Below are positions 49,485-61,600 of a DNA stretch of 64,000 nucleotides, in pieces; positions within the stretch are counted from its first letter, which is position 1, and every line of letters begins with the position of its first letter. The DNA is from Xanthomonas campestris pv. badrii (GTDB taxonomy: Bacteria; Pseudomonadota; Gammaproteobacteria; Xanthomonadales; Xanthomonadaceae): NCBI RefSeq assembly GCF_012848175.1, contig NZ_CP051651.1, forward strand, positions 1,302,001 through 1,366,000, written 5' to 3'. The notes under the pieces were generated by a model. The model saw nothing but the letters and a program-made list of their open reading frames with translations, was not told the origin of the DNA and did no database searches. Position numbers and translations under genes: made by a program.

Positions 49485-49650
49485 TCGCGATGGATTTCAT
49501 GCAGTCGCTCAAGCAAAAGGGAGTCGAGTTGGTGCTGCAGGACGGGCGACTGCTCGTGCGAGGTAACAAGGCGGCACTTGACGAGGCCTCGCTCATGGAC
49601 GAGCTGCGCCAACACCGTGAGAGGTTGATCGAGCTATTGCAGCAGGAAGC
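49481..49650 (+). other. TubC-like N-terminal docking domain
   Basis: Residues [20 protein letters not shown] followed by LLVRGNK and an acidic helical stretch ending [12 protein letters not shown] fit the TubC_N docking fold. This fold receives the C-terminal tail of the preceding synthetase. It predicts non-covalent pairing with the 3195-aa protein. Confidence 0.75.
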
Positions 49651-52600
49651 CGTCGACGCGCGTCATCGCGCCCCGTACCAACCGTCCATCGTCCAAACGC
49701 TGTCTTCGGCCGGCCTGATGGGACAGGACATCGAGCGCATCGTCGCCGCGATGGCAGGCGGCCTGGACAACGTGCAGGACATCTACCCCCTGGCGCCATT
49801 GCAGGAAGGCGTGCTGTATCACCATCTTTCCGCCGAGCAGGGCGATGCCTACCTGCTACAGGCGCAATACGTCTTTTCCGATGAGCAGCGGCTGCGTGAT
49901 TTCGCCGGTGCGTTGCAGCAGGTCATCGATCGCCATGACGTCCTGCGTACCAGCCTGCTCTGGGAAACGCTGGATGCCCCGGTGCAGGTGGTCTGGAGAC
50001 AGGCGGCGCTGCAGATGGAACAGGTCGACTGCGATCCAGCGCAGGGGGATGCGCTGCTGCAGCTACAGCGCCGCTACGACGCCCGGCGTGTCCCGATGGA
50101 TCTCGCCAAGGCGCCATTGCTCAAGCTGGTATGGGCACACGACCAGCCCAATCGTCGGTGGGTGGGCGTGCTGTTGTTCCACCATCTGATCCTGGACCAT
50201 CTCTCCCTGCAGATCCTGCGACACGAGTTGCAGGTGTGCCTGCTTGGCCGCGCGGAGCAATTGCCGCCGCCGATACCGTATCGCAGCTACGTGATGCAGG
50301 CGCGCGAGGGCACCGCGCAGGAGCGCCATCGCGCCTTCTTTGCCCAGCGCCTGGAAGACGTGGATGAGGCGAGCCTGCCGTTCGGCCTGGCCAACCTGCC
50401 AGGGGATGGGGCGGCGATCCAGCAGGCAAGCAGGTCGGTCGCGCCGGAGCTTGCTCGGCAGATCAAGCAGCAGGCGCGCCTGCTGGGCGTGACCGCTGCA
50501 AGTGTGTTCCACCTGGCGTGGGCGCAGGTCGTGGCGCGGACCTCCGGCCGGTCCGATGTGGTCTTCGGAACCGTGCTGCTGGGGCGCATGCAGGGTGCAC
50601 AAGGCGCCGGTTCGGCCTTGGGGCTGTTCGTCAACACCTTGCCGCTGCGCCTGCGCCTGGATCAGCCTGCACACCGCGCGGTGCGGCAGGCGCACGCGGA
50701 ATTGACTGCAGTGCTGGCACACGAACATGCGCCCTTGAGCCTGGCCCAGCGCTGTAGCGGCATCGCTCCGCCGGCGCCGCTGTTCAGCGCGCTGCTCAAC
50801 TACCGCCATAGTCCGACCGCCGATGCCACGGCAGAAGCGCAGCAGGCCTGGCACGGGATCGATGTCGTCCAGGCCGAGGAGCGGACCCACTATCCATTGA
50901 CACTCAATGTCGACGACCTCGGGAATGGATTTGCGCTGACCGCCCAGGTTCCGCCGGAGATTGGCGCCGATCGCATTTGCGACTACATGCATACCGCATT
51001 GGAGCGGCTTGTCCAGGCATTGGAAGGCGCATCCGAACAACCAGTGGCCGCGCTGGAGATTCTTCCAGAGGCTGAGTGGCAGCGGCTGGTGTCCGTCAGC
51101 AATACCCCATGTGCGCAAGCCGTACCCGCCTGGTTACTGCACGAGCGGTTCGAGGCTCAGGCCGCCGCCCACCCGGATGCGATTGCGGTCGAGTTCGAGC
51201 AGCAGCAGATCAGCTACGGGCAGCTCAATGCCCGCGCCAACCAGATCGCGCACGCGTTGCTGAAGATGGGCGTGCGACCGGACGATCGGGTGGCGCTCTG
51301 TGTGGAGCGCGGCATTGCGCTGATCGCCGGCATGCTGGCGATCCTCAAGTCGGGCGCTGGCTATGTTCCATTGGACCCGGCGTCGCCGCCGCAACGGCTG
51401 GCCTTCATGCTGGAAGACAGCGCCCCGGTCGCCCTGCTGGGCGACAGCCTGTCGATCCGGCATTTGCCGCCGCTGTCCTGTCCGATACTGGACCTCGATG
51501 CAAGCGCCTTCGCTGAGCCGCCAGCGCCGCAGCTACCCAATCCCGGTCCGGGACATCTCTCGGCGCGACATCTGGCCTATGTGATCTATACCTCCGGATC
51601 CAGCGGCAGGCCGAAGGGTGTGTTGGTCGAGCACGGCAATGTCACTCGGTTGTTTACCGCCACCGAGGACTGGTTCGGCTTTGGACCAGCCGATACCTGG
51701 GCGCTGTTCCACTCGTTCGCCTTCGACTTCTCCGTCTGGGAGATCTGGGGTGCACTGCTGTATGGCGGTCGCTTGCTGATCGTGCCGCAACACGTCGCGC
51801 GCGCGCCGCAGGAGTGCTACCGCCTGCTCTGTCGGAGCGGAGTCAGCATTCTCAATCAAACCCCCAGTGCGTTCCGCCAACTGATCGACGCACAGCAGGG
51901 CCACGATGAAGACCATCGCTTGCGTCTGGTGATTTTCGGCGGCGAGGCGCTGGACCCATCGATGCTCCGGCCATGGTTCGAGCGGCCGGGCAATGCCGCG
52001 ACGCAATTGGTCAACATGTATGGCATCACCGAAACGACCGTGCATGTCACCTATTGCCCGCTGTCCGCGGCAGACGCGACGGCGGGCGGGATCAGCCCGA
52101 TCGGCGTGCGCATTCCCGACCTGCGGGTGTATGTACTGGATGCCCAGCGACAGCCGGTGCCGCTGGGCGTGGTCGGCGAGCTCTATGTCGGGGGTGCCGG
52201 GGTCGCCCGCGGCTATCTCAATCGCCCCGACCTCACGGCCGAGCGCTTCCTGGAGGATCCCTTCCAGCCGGGAGCACGTCTTTACAAAAGTGGCGATCTC
52301 GCCCGGTGGCGCGCGGATGGCCGGTTGGAGTACCTGGGGCGCAATGACGAGCAAGTCAAGATCCGCGGCTTTCGCATCGAGCTTGGAGAGATCCAGGCCA
52401 GGCTGATGGCCCATCCGCGATTGCGCGATGCGCTGGTGATGGCGCGCGAAGACATGCCCGGTGACAAGCGCCTGGTGGCATACGTGATCGCCGACGATGC
52501 GCAAGCGGTACCAAGCGCCGCGCAGCTGCGTCAGTGGCTGTCCGCCACGCTGTCCGACTACATGGTTCCCGGCGCGTTCGTGGCGCTGGCCGCCTGGCCG

Positions 52601-55600
52601 CTGACCTTGAATGGCAAGCTGGACCGCAAGGCCCTGCCGATGCCGACCGATGATGCGCACGCGCGTCATCGCTACGAGGCTCCCAAAGGCGCGGTGGAGC
52701 AGTTGCTGGCCGGCCTGTGGTCGGAGGTGCTGCAGGTCGAACAGGTCGGCAGGCACGACAACTTCTTCGAACTCGGCGGACATTCGTTGCTTGCCGTGAG
52801 CTTGATCGAGCGCATGCGCCGCCACGGACTGGGCACCGATGTACGGGTCCTGTTCGGTCAGCCCACGCTGGCGGCGATCGCGGCGGTGGTCTGCAACACG
52901 CAGGAGCTGGCGGTACCCGCCAATCGCATTCCGGTCGATTGCGCTCGCATCACGCCGGAGCTGCTGCCCTTGGTCGAGCTGCCGCAGGACGCGATCGACC
53001 GGATCGTGGCGCGCGTCCCAGGTGGTCACGCCAATGTGCAGGACATCTATCCGTTGGCGCCGCTGCAGGAGGGTGTGCTGTACCACCATCTGAGGGCCGG
53101 ACAAGGCGACCCGTATCTGCTGCATGCGCAGTTCGGGTTTGCCGATCGGTCGCGGTTGCAGGCGTTCGTTGATGCCTTGCAGATCGTGATCGATCGCCAC
53201 GATATCCTGCGCACCGCGGTGTTCTGGGAAGGGCTGGATCAACCGGTCCAGGTGGTGGTGCGCGGTGCGCCATTGCCGGTCGAAGAAATCGTGCTGGATC
53301 CGGCACAAGGCGAGATCGTGGAGCAGTTGCGCGCTCGCTTCGATCCTCGGCATTACCGCCTGGAGCTGGGCGATGCGCCGCTGCTGCGGCTGGTGATCGC
53401 CGACGATCCTGCCAACCAGCGACTGGTGGGCACGCTGCTGTTCCACCACGTGGTGCTGGACCATACAGCGCTGGAGGTGGTTGGGCAGGAAATGCAGGCG
53501 GTGTTTGCCGGGACGCTGGAGAGGCTGCCGGCGGCGATTCCGTACCGCAACCATGTGGCGCAGGTCTGCCTGGGCGACGCGCCGGCGGCACATACCGCGT
53601 TCTTTACCCGGATGCTGGGCGATGTCGACGAGCCGACCTTGCCGTTTGGTTTGCAGGATGTGCAGGGCGATGGTTCCGGGATCGAGCAGGCAGAGCTGCG
53701 CCTGGACGCTGCGCTGAGCGTACGCTTGCGCGCACAAGCGAGGAAGGCCGGGATCAGCGTTGCCAGCCTGCATCACCTCGCCTACGCACGGGTGCTGAGC
53801 GTGCTGTCCGGGCGCGACGATGTGGTGTTCGGTACGGTGTTGATGGGGCGCATGCAGGGCGGGGACGGGGCCGACCGTGCGCTGGGCATGTTCATCAATA
53901 CCTTGCCGTTGCGGGTGAACTTGCTGGGGTTGGATGTTCGCACAGCTGTGGCCAACACCCATGCAGGCCTGAGCGAGCTGCTGGTGCATGAGCATGCGTC
54001 GCTGGCCACGGCGCAGCGTTGCAGCGGCATCGCGGCGCCCACGCCGCTATTCAGCGCGCTGTTGAATTACCGCCATAGTCCGGCCAACGACGCGCTTGTT
54101 CCGGATGTTTCGTTGCACGGCATCGAGATGCTGTCCGGCGAAGAGCGCAGCAATTATCCGTTGACATTGAACGTGGATGATCTGGGAGAGGACTTCCAGT
54201 TGACGGTGCAGGTCGTCGCCGGTGTCGGTGCCGAGCGCGCGTGCAGCTATATGCAGACAGCGCTGGCTGGCGTGGTGGATGCGCTCGAGGACCTGCAAGA
54301 TCGGCGCATGGACCAAGTGTCCATCCTGCCTGAAGCCGATATCGAACGGCTGGTGGTCCAATCCAATACGCCTTGCGAGCAGCCTGCGGCCGGCGCTCTT
54401 CTCCATCAGATCTTCGAAGCGCAAGTCGCCGCGCGGCCGGACGCGGTGGCAGTGGAGTTCGGGCAGACCCGGTTGCGTTATCGCCAACTCAATGAGCGGG
54501 CGAACCAGGTTGCGCACTGGTTGCTGGAGCTCGGCGTGCGTCCGGACGATTGCGTGGCGCTGTGCGCGCAGCGCGGCGCCACGCTGCTGGTCGGCATGCT
54601 CGGCATCCTCAAGGCGGGCGCGGCCTATGTACCGATGGACCCGGCCGCGCCAGCGGAGCGCTTGCGGTTCATGCTGGACGACAGCGCACCGGTTGCCGTT
54701 CTGATCGATGCTGCTTGCAGCGCGGTCATGCCGCAACTGAGATGCCCGGTGCTGTGCATCGATGCCAGCGCAGATCCGCTGGCGGCGCAGCCGACGCACA
54801 ATCCCCGCATTGCCGGGCTGGCGCCGACCCATCTGGCGTATGTGATCTATACCTCCGGTTCCAGCGGCCAGCCCAAGGGCGTGCTGGTGGAGCATCGCAA
54901 TGTGACCCGGTTGTTCACCGCGACCCAGGCGTGGTTCGCATTTGGTGCGCACGATACCTGGGCACTGTTCCACTCATTCGCCTTCGACTTTTCGGTATGG
55001 GAGATCTGGGGTGCCTTGCTGCATGGTGGCCGCCTGTTGGTGGTGCCGCAGGACGTGACCCGCGCGCCGCAGGAGTGCTATGCCTTGCTCTGCCAGGCGG
55101 GCGTGACCGTCCTCAATCAGACGCCGAGCGCGTTCCGTCAGTTGATCGCTGCGCAGGGTACGCAGCCCCACGCGCTGCGGCTGGTGATTTTCGGCGGTGA
55201 GGCGCTGGAGCCGGCCATGCTGCAGCCGTGGTACGCGCGGCCGCAGAACGCGGCCACGCAGCTGGTCAACATGTACGGCATCACTGAAACCACCGTGCAT
55301 GTCACCTATTGCCCACTGTCGCCAGCAGATGCGCAGCGCGGCGATGTCAGCCCGATCGGGCGGCGCATTCCGGACCTGCGTCTGTACGTGCTGGACAGGC
55401 AGCTGCAACCGGTACCCATCGGCGTTGCGGGCGAACTCTACGTCGGCGGCGCCGGTGTGGCGCGGGGCTATCTGAATCGGCCCGAGTTGACGGCCGAGCG
55501 ATTCATTGTCGATCCGTTCCATCCCGGCGCACGCCTGTACAAGAGTGGTGACCTGGCGCGTTGGCGCGCCGATGGCACGCTGGACTATCTGGGGCGCAAC

Positions 55601-58600
55601 GACGAACAGGTCAAGATTCGCGGGTTCCGCATCGAGTTGGGCGAGATCCAGGTGCGACTGAGCGAGCATCCGGAGATTGGCGACGCAGTCGTGGTGATGC
55701 GTAAGGACGAGCAGGGCGATCAGCAGCTGGTGGCCTATGCGATCGCGCAGGATCCACAATCGCCACCGTCGGCAGAGAGCCTGCGTCGGCATCTGCTGGC
55801 CGGGTTGGCAGAGTACATGGTGCCCAGCGCTTTCGTCATGCTGGAGGCCTGGCCGCTGACACTCAACGGAAAACTGGATCGCAAGGCGCTGCCGGAGCCG
55901 GATGGCGGAGCTTACGCCGTACAGGCGTATGAACCACCGCAGGGCGAGATCGAGCAGGCCATTGCAGCGATCTGGAGCGACCTGCTTGGTGTGGAAACCA
56001 TCGGACGACACGACAACTTCTTCGCCCTCGGTGGCCATTCGCTGTTGGCCGTGCGGGTCATCGCGCACCTGCGCCATGCCTTGGCGGTCGAGATCGGGGT
56101 GGCCGAACTGTTCGCCCAGCCCACCTTGCAGCAACTGGCCGGCTGTGTGGCATCCGCGTCCGGTGCAACGGTGCAGCCGATCGTGCCGCTGACCACCGAT
56201 GCCCCGCATGTGCTCTCCTATGCCCAGCAGCGGCTGTGGTTCCTGTCGCAGTTCGAGGGCACCAGTCAGGCGTATCACATCAGCGGCGGCCTGCGATTGC
56301 ATGGAGCGCTGGATACGCAGGCGCTGCAGCGGGCGTTGGATCGTATCGTGGCCCGGCATGCATCGCTGCGGACCACCTTCGCGCAGATCGACGGCCAGGT
56401 GCTGCAGCAGATCACGCTCGAAGAGAGCGGCTTTGCGCTGGTCACCCGTGATCTGCGCGGTTTCCCCGAGCGCGAGGTGGTGCTGGAGCAGTTGCTGGCC
56501 GAGGCGGCACAGACCTCGTTTGCGCTGGAGCGTGGCCCGCTGATCCGCGGTGTGCTGGCCCGTCTTGCCGACACCGAGTTCGTACTGTTCGTTGCCATGC
56601 ACCACATTGTCTCGGATGGGTGGTCGATCGCCATTCTGATCGACGAACTCAGTGCGCTGTACAAGGCGTTTGCACGCGGTGACGCCGATCCGCTGGCGCC
56701 GTTGCCGATCCAATACGCCGACTATGCGAGCTGGCAGCGGCAATGGATGACGGGCGAGGTGTTGCAGCAGCAGGCCAGCTATTGGCGCCAGGCCTTGGAT
56801 GGGGCGCCGGTGCTCCTGGAACTGCCGACGGACCATCCTCGTCCGGCCCAGCAGGACCATGCGGGTGAGAGGCTGGAGGTGGTGGTCGACCGGCAGCAGG
56901 CGCAGGCACTGAAGACCTTGAGTCAGCGCCACGGATCGACGTTGTATACGACCTTGCTGGCCAGCTGGGCGATGCTGCTGTCGCGCCTGTCCGGTCAAGA
57001 CGATGTGGTGATCGGCACTCCGGCGGCCAATCGTGGTCGCGCCGAGACCGAAGGGCTGATCGGATGCTTCGTCAATACGCTGGCGCTGCGTCTGGACGTG
57101 TCCGGCGCGCCAACATTGGCGCAGTTGCTGGCATCGGTGAAGCAGCGTGCGCTCCAGGCGCAGGCGCATCAGGACCTGCCATTCGAGCAAGTGGTGGAAC
57201 TGGTCCAGCCACCGCGCAGCCTGTCGCATACGCCGTTGTTCCAGGTGATGTTTGCGTGGCAGAACACGCCGCAGGGTGTATTGGACTTGGGTGACCTCCA
57301 AGCCCACGCCCTGGACATTGCAGCGATCAGTGCACAATTCGACCTGACCTTGTCGCTGGTCGAGAGCGAGCAGGGCATCGTGGGCAGCCTGATCTATGCC
57401 ACGGCGTTGTTCGAGCGTGCCACGGTGGAACGATGGCTGGGGCATTGGCGCCATCTGTTGCAGGCGATGGTCGCCGAGGGCGCGGACGATCGCCCGGTGG
57501 ACCGCTTGCCCTTGCTGGACGAGGCTGGCCGCCATCATGTGGTGCGGGAGTGGAATGCCACCGAGGTCGATTATCATGCCGAGGGTTGCGTACACGCACT
57601 TTTCCAAGCGCAGGCGGCACGCACGCCTGCGGCCGTCGCGGTAGCGCAAGGCGCGATATCGCTGAGCTACGGCGAATTGAATGCGCGGGCCAACCAGCTT
57701 GCGCACCACCTGATCGCAATCGGATTGCGTCCGGATGATCGGGTGGCGGTCTGCGTGCAGCGCAGCGTGGAGATGGTGGTCGCATTGCTGGCGGTGTTGA
57801 AGGCCGGCGGTGCCTATGTGCCGCTGGATCCAGCCTATCCAGCGGAGCGGCTGGCCTACATGCTGGACGATTGTGGGGCAATGGCCGTGCTGACCGAGAC
57901 GGCGAGCCGTCACCTGGTCGATGGCCATGCCACCGCGGCAATCATCGATCTGCAGGCCGACGGCGAGCATTGGGCGCAGTGCGCGCACACCAATCCGGAT
58001 CCCGATGCGCTTGGCCTGACGGCGGACCATCTGGCCTATGTGATCTACACGTCCGGCTCGACGGGCATGCCGAAGGGGGCGATGAACGCGCATCGCGGCG
58101 TGGTCAACCGTCTGCTCTGGATGCAGGATGCCTACCAGCTCGCGCCATCGGAGGTCGTGCTCCAGAAGACGCCGATCAGCTTCGATGTCTCGGTGTGGGA
58201 GTTGTTCTGGCCGTTGCTCAGCGGCGCGCGCATGCAGCTGGCCGAGCCGGAAGGGCATAAGGACCCGGCGTATCTCAAGGGCTTGATCGCTGCGACGCAG
58301 ATCACCACGCTGCACTTCGTGCCGTCGATGCTGCGGGCCTTCGTCGATCATGGGAGTCCTGCCGTATTTACCGGGGTCAGGCGGGTCGTCTGCAGCGGTG
58401 AAGCCCTGGCGCCGTCGCTTGCCGAGCGTGCGCAAGCGGTCTTTCCTGCAGCCGGGATTTTCAATCTGTATGGCCCGACGGAAGCGGCGGTGGATGTCAC
58501 CGCCTGGCGCTACGGCCAGGGCTGGGAACAGGCCGGCAGCCTGCCGATCGGCCGCCCGATCGCCAATACGCGCATCTACATTCTCGATGCGCACGGTGCG

Positions 58601-61600
58601 CCGGTGCCGATCGGGGTGGTTGGCGAGCTGTACATCGGCGGCGTGGGGGTAGGGCGTGGCTATCTCAACCGCGACGACCTGACCGCCGAGCGCTTCCTGC
58701 CGGACCCCTTCGCTGCCGATCCGACGGCGCGGATGTATCGCAGCGGCGATTTGAGCCGCTGGCGCGCGGACGGCACGATCGAGTATTTGGGGCGCAACGA
58801 CCACCAGGTCAAGATCCGAGGGTTCCGCATCGAGCTGGGTGAGATCGAGGCGCGGCTGACTGCGCATGCACAGGTGCGTGAGTGCGTGGTGGTGGCCCTG
58901 CATGCCGATGGCGGCGACAAGCGGCTGGTGGCGTATTGGGTTGGGGTCAACGATGCGCCATCCGAAGCGTGCGAGGTGGAGAGCCTGCGTGGCTGGCTGT
59001 CGGAGGTGCTGCCGGAGTACATGGTGCCGGCGGCCTATGTGCAACTGGACGCGTTGCCGCTGACCCCAAACGGCAAGCTGGATCGCAAGGCCTTGCCGGC
59101 GCCGGATGGAAAGGCGTATGCGGTGCAGGCGTATGAGCCCCCGCAAGGAGCGGTAGAGCAGACCCTGACCGAGATCTGGCAAACCGTGCTTGGCGTGGAG
59201 CGGGTGGGGCGGCACGACAATTTCTTCCAATTGGGCGGGCACTCCCTGTTGGCGGTGACCTTGATCGAACGCATGCGTCGGCAAGGCCTCAGTGCCGATA
59301 TGCGGGTGCTGTTCGGGCAACCGACCGTGGCAGCCATTGCGGCGGCGGTGGCCCATGATCATGAGGTGGTGGTGCCGCAGAATCGCATTCCGATTGATTG
59401 CGCTCGCATCACGCCGGAGCTGCTGCCCTTGGTCGAGCTGCCACAGGAAGCGATCGACCGGATCATGGCGCGCGTCCCAGGTGGTCACGCCAACGTGCAG
59501 GACATCTATCCGTTGGCGCCGCTGCAGGAGGGTGTGCTGTACCACCACTTGGCCGCTCGACAGGGCGATCCGTATCTGCTGCATGCGCAGTTCGGGTTTG
59601 CCGATCGGTCGCGGTTGCAGGCGTTCGTTGATGCCTTGCAGATCGTGATCGATCGCCACGATATCCTGCGCACCGCGGTGTTCTGGGAAGGGCTGGATCA
59701 ACCGGTCCAGGTGGTGGTGCGCGGTGCGCGATTGCCGGTCGAAGAAATCGTGCTGGATCCGGCACAAGGCGAGATCGTGGAGCAGTTGCGCGCTCGCTTC
59801 GATCCTCGGCATTACCGCCTGGAGCTGGGCGATGCGCCGCTGCTGCGGCTGGTGATCGCCGACGATCCTGCCAACCAGCGACTGCTGGGCACACTGCTGT
59901 TCCACCACGTGGTGCTGGACCATACAGCGCTGGAGGTGGTTGGGCAGGAAATGCAGGCGGTGTTTGCCGGGACGCTGGAGAGGCTGCCGGCGGCCATTCC
60001 GTACCGCAACTATGTGGCGCAGGTCTGCCTGGGCGACGCGCCGGCGTCACATACCGCGTTCTTTACCCGGATGCTGGGCGATGTCGACGAGCCGACCTTG
60101 CCGTTTGGTTTGCAGGATGTGCAGGGCGATGGTTCCGGGATCGAGCAGGCAGAGCTGCGCCTGGACGCTGCGCTGAGCGTACGCTTGCGGGCACAAGCGA
60201 GGAAGGCCGGGATCAGCGTTGCCAGTCTGCATCACCTCGCCTACGCACGGGTGCTGGGCGTGCTGTCCGGGCGCGACGATGTGGTGTTCGGTACGGTGTT
60301 GATGGGGCGCATGCAGGGCGGGGAAGGGGCCGACCGTGCGCTGGGCATGTTCATCAATACCTTGCCGTTGCGGGTGAACTTGCTCGGGTTGGATGTTCGC
60401 ACAGCTGTGGCCAACACCCATGCAGGCCTGAGCGAGCTGCTGGTGCATGAGCATGCGTCGCTGGCCACGGCGCAGCGTTGCAGCGGCATCGCGGCACCCA
60501 CGCCATTGTTCAGCGCCCTGTTGAACTACCGCCATAGTCCGGCCAACGACGCGCTTGTTCCGGATGTTTCGTTGCACGGCATCGAGATGCTGTCCGGCGA
60601 AGAACGCAGCAATTATCCGCTGACCCTGAGCGTGGACGATCTTGGTGCGGGATTCCTGCTGAAAGCCCAAGTGGAGCCGGCGGTGGGAGCGCAGCGCCTG
60701 TGCGCGTATATGCAGGTGGCGCTCATCCAGCTGGTCGATGCACTGGACCATGCGGACGATCGGTCGATCACGCAACTGGGCGTGCTGCCGGACGCAGAGC
60801 GTCAGCACGTACTGGGCTTCAACCCAGCACGGATGCCGGCCGTGCCCCAGCTCACCATCGCGGCGATGGTCGAGCAACACGCCGCCGGCACACCCGATGC
60901 GGTGGCCGTGGAGTGCGGGAGCGAGCAGGTCACGTATGCCGCGCTCAACGCACAGGCCAATGCGCTTGCCCGGCACCTGATCGCACTGGGCGTGGAGCCG
61001 GACATGCGTGTGGCGATCTGCGTGCAGCGCAGTCCCGCGTTGTTGGTGGGCTTGCTGGCGATCCTCAAGGCCGGCGCGGCCTATGTGCCGCTGGACCCGG
61101 GCTACCCCTCGCAACGGTTGCGCTATCTGCTGCAGGACAGTGCCCCGCAGGCGGTGCTGGTCCACGCAGCCACGCACGATGCGCTAGGTGCCGAGGTGCT
61201 GAGCGGGCTGGCGTTGCCGGTGATCGATATCGGCAGTCTCGCCACAACCGATCATGCGACAACCAATCCGGTGGTGGCCGAACTCACGCCCGCCCATCTG
61301 GCGTATGTGATCTATACCTCCGGCTCCACGGGCGAGCCGAAGGGCGTGATGGTCGAGCACCGGCAGCTGGCGCAGCTGATCGCCTGGCATTGCACCAGCT
61401 TCGGGGTGCAGGCAGGCGTGCGGACCTCCAGCGTGGCGGGTCTGAGCTTCGATGCGGCGGCGTGGGAGATTTGGCCGACCCTGTGTGCCGGAGGATGTCT
61501 GCTGATGCCCGACGGCGAGGCTGCCGGCGATATGGAAGGGGTGCTGCAGTGGTGGCAAGCCCAGGAGCTGGATGTCAGCTTCCTGCCGACGCCGATGGCC

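Noticed and set aside
51533..53995. An 820-codon minus-strand frame, with similar frames at 60047-61177 and 62315-63145
   Set aside because: They repeat because the underlying C domains repeat. They have no ribosome binding site and no recognisable fold.
54974..59923. A 1649-codon open frame on the minus strand inside the second NRPS
   Set aside because: It is antisense to conserved C-A-T modules, its translation is low complexity (His/Gln/Arg-rich) with no domain, and the plus-strand frame is fully explained. It is a GC-codon shadow.
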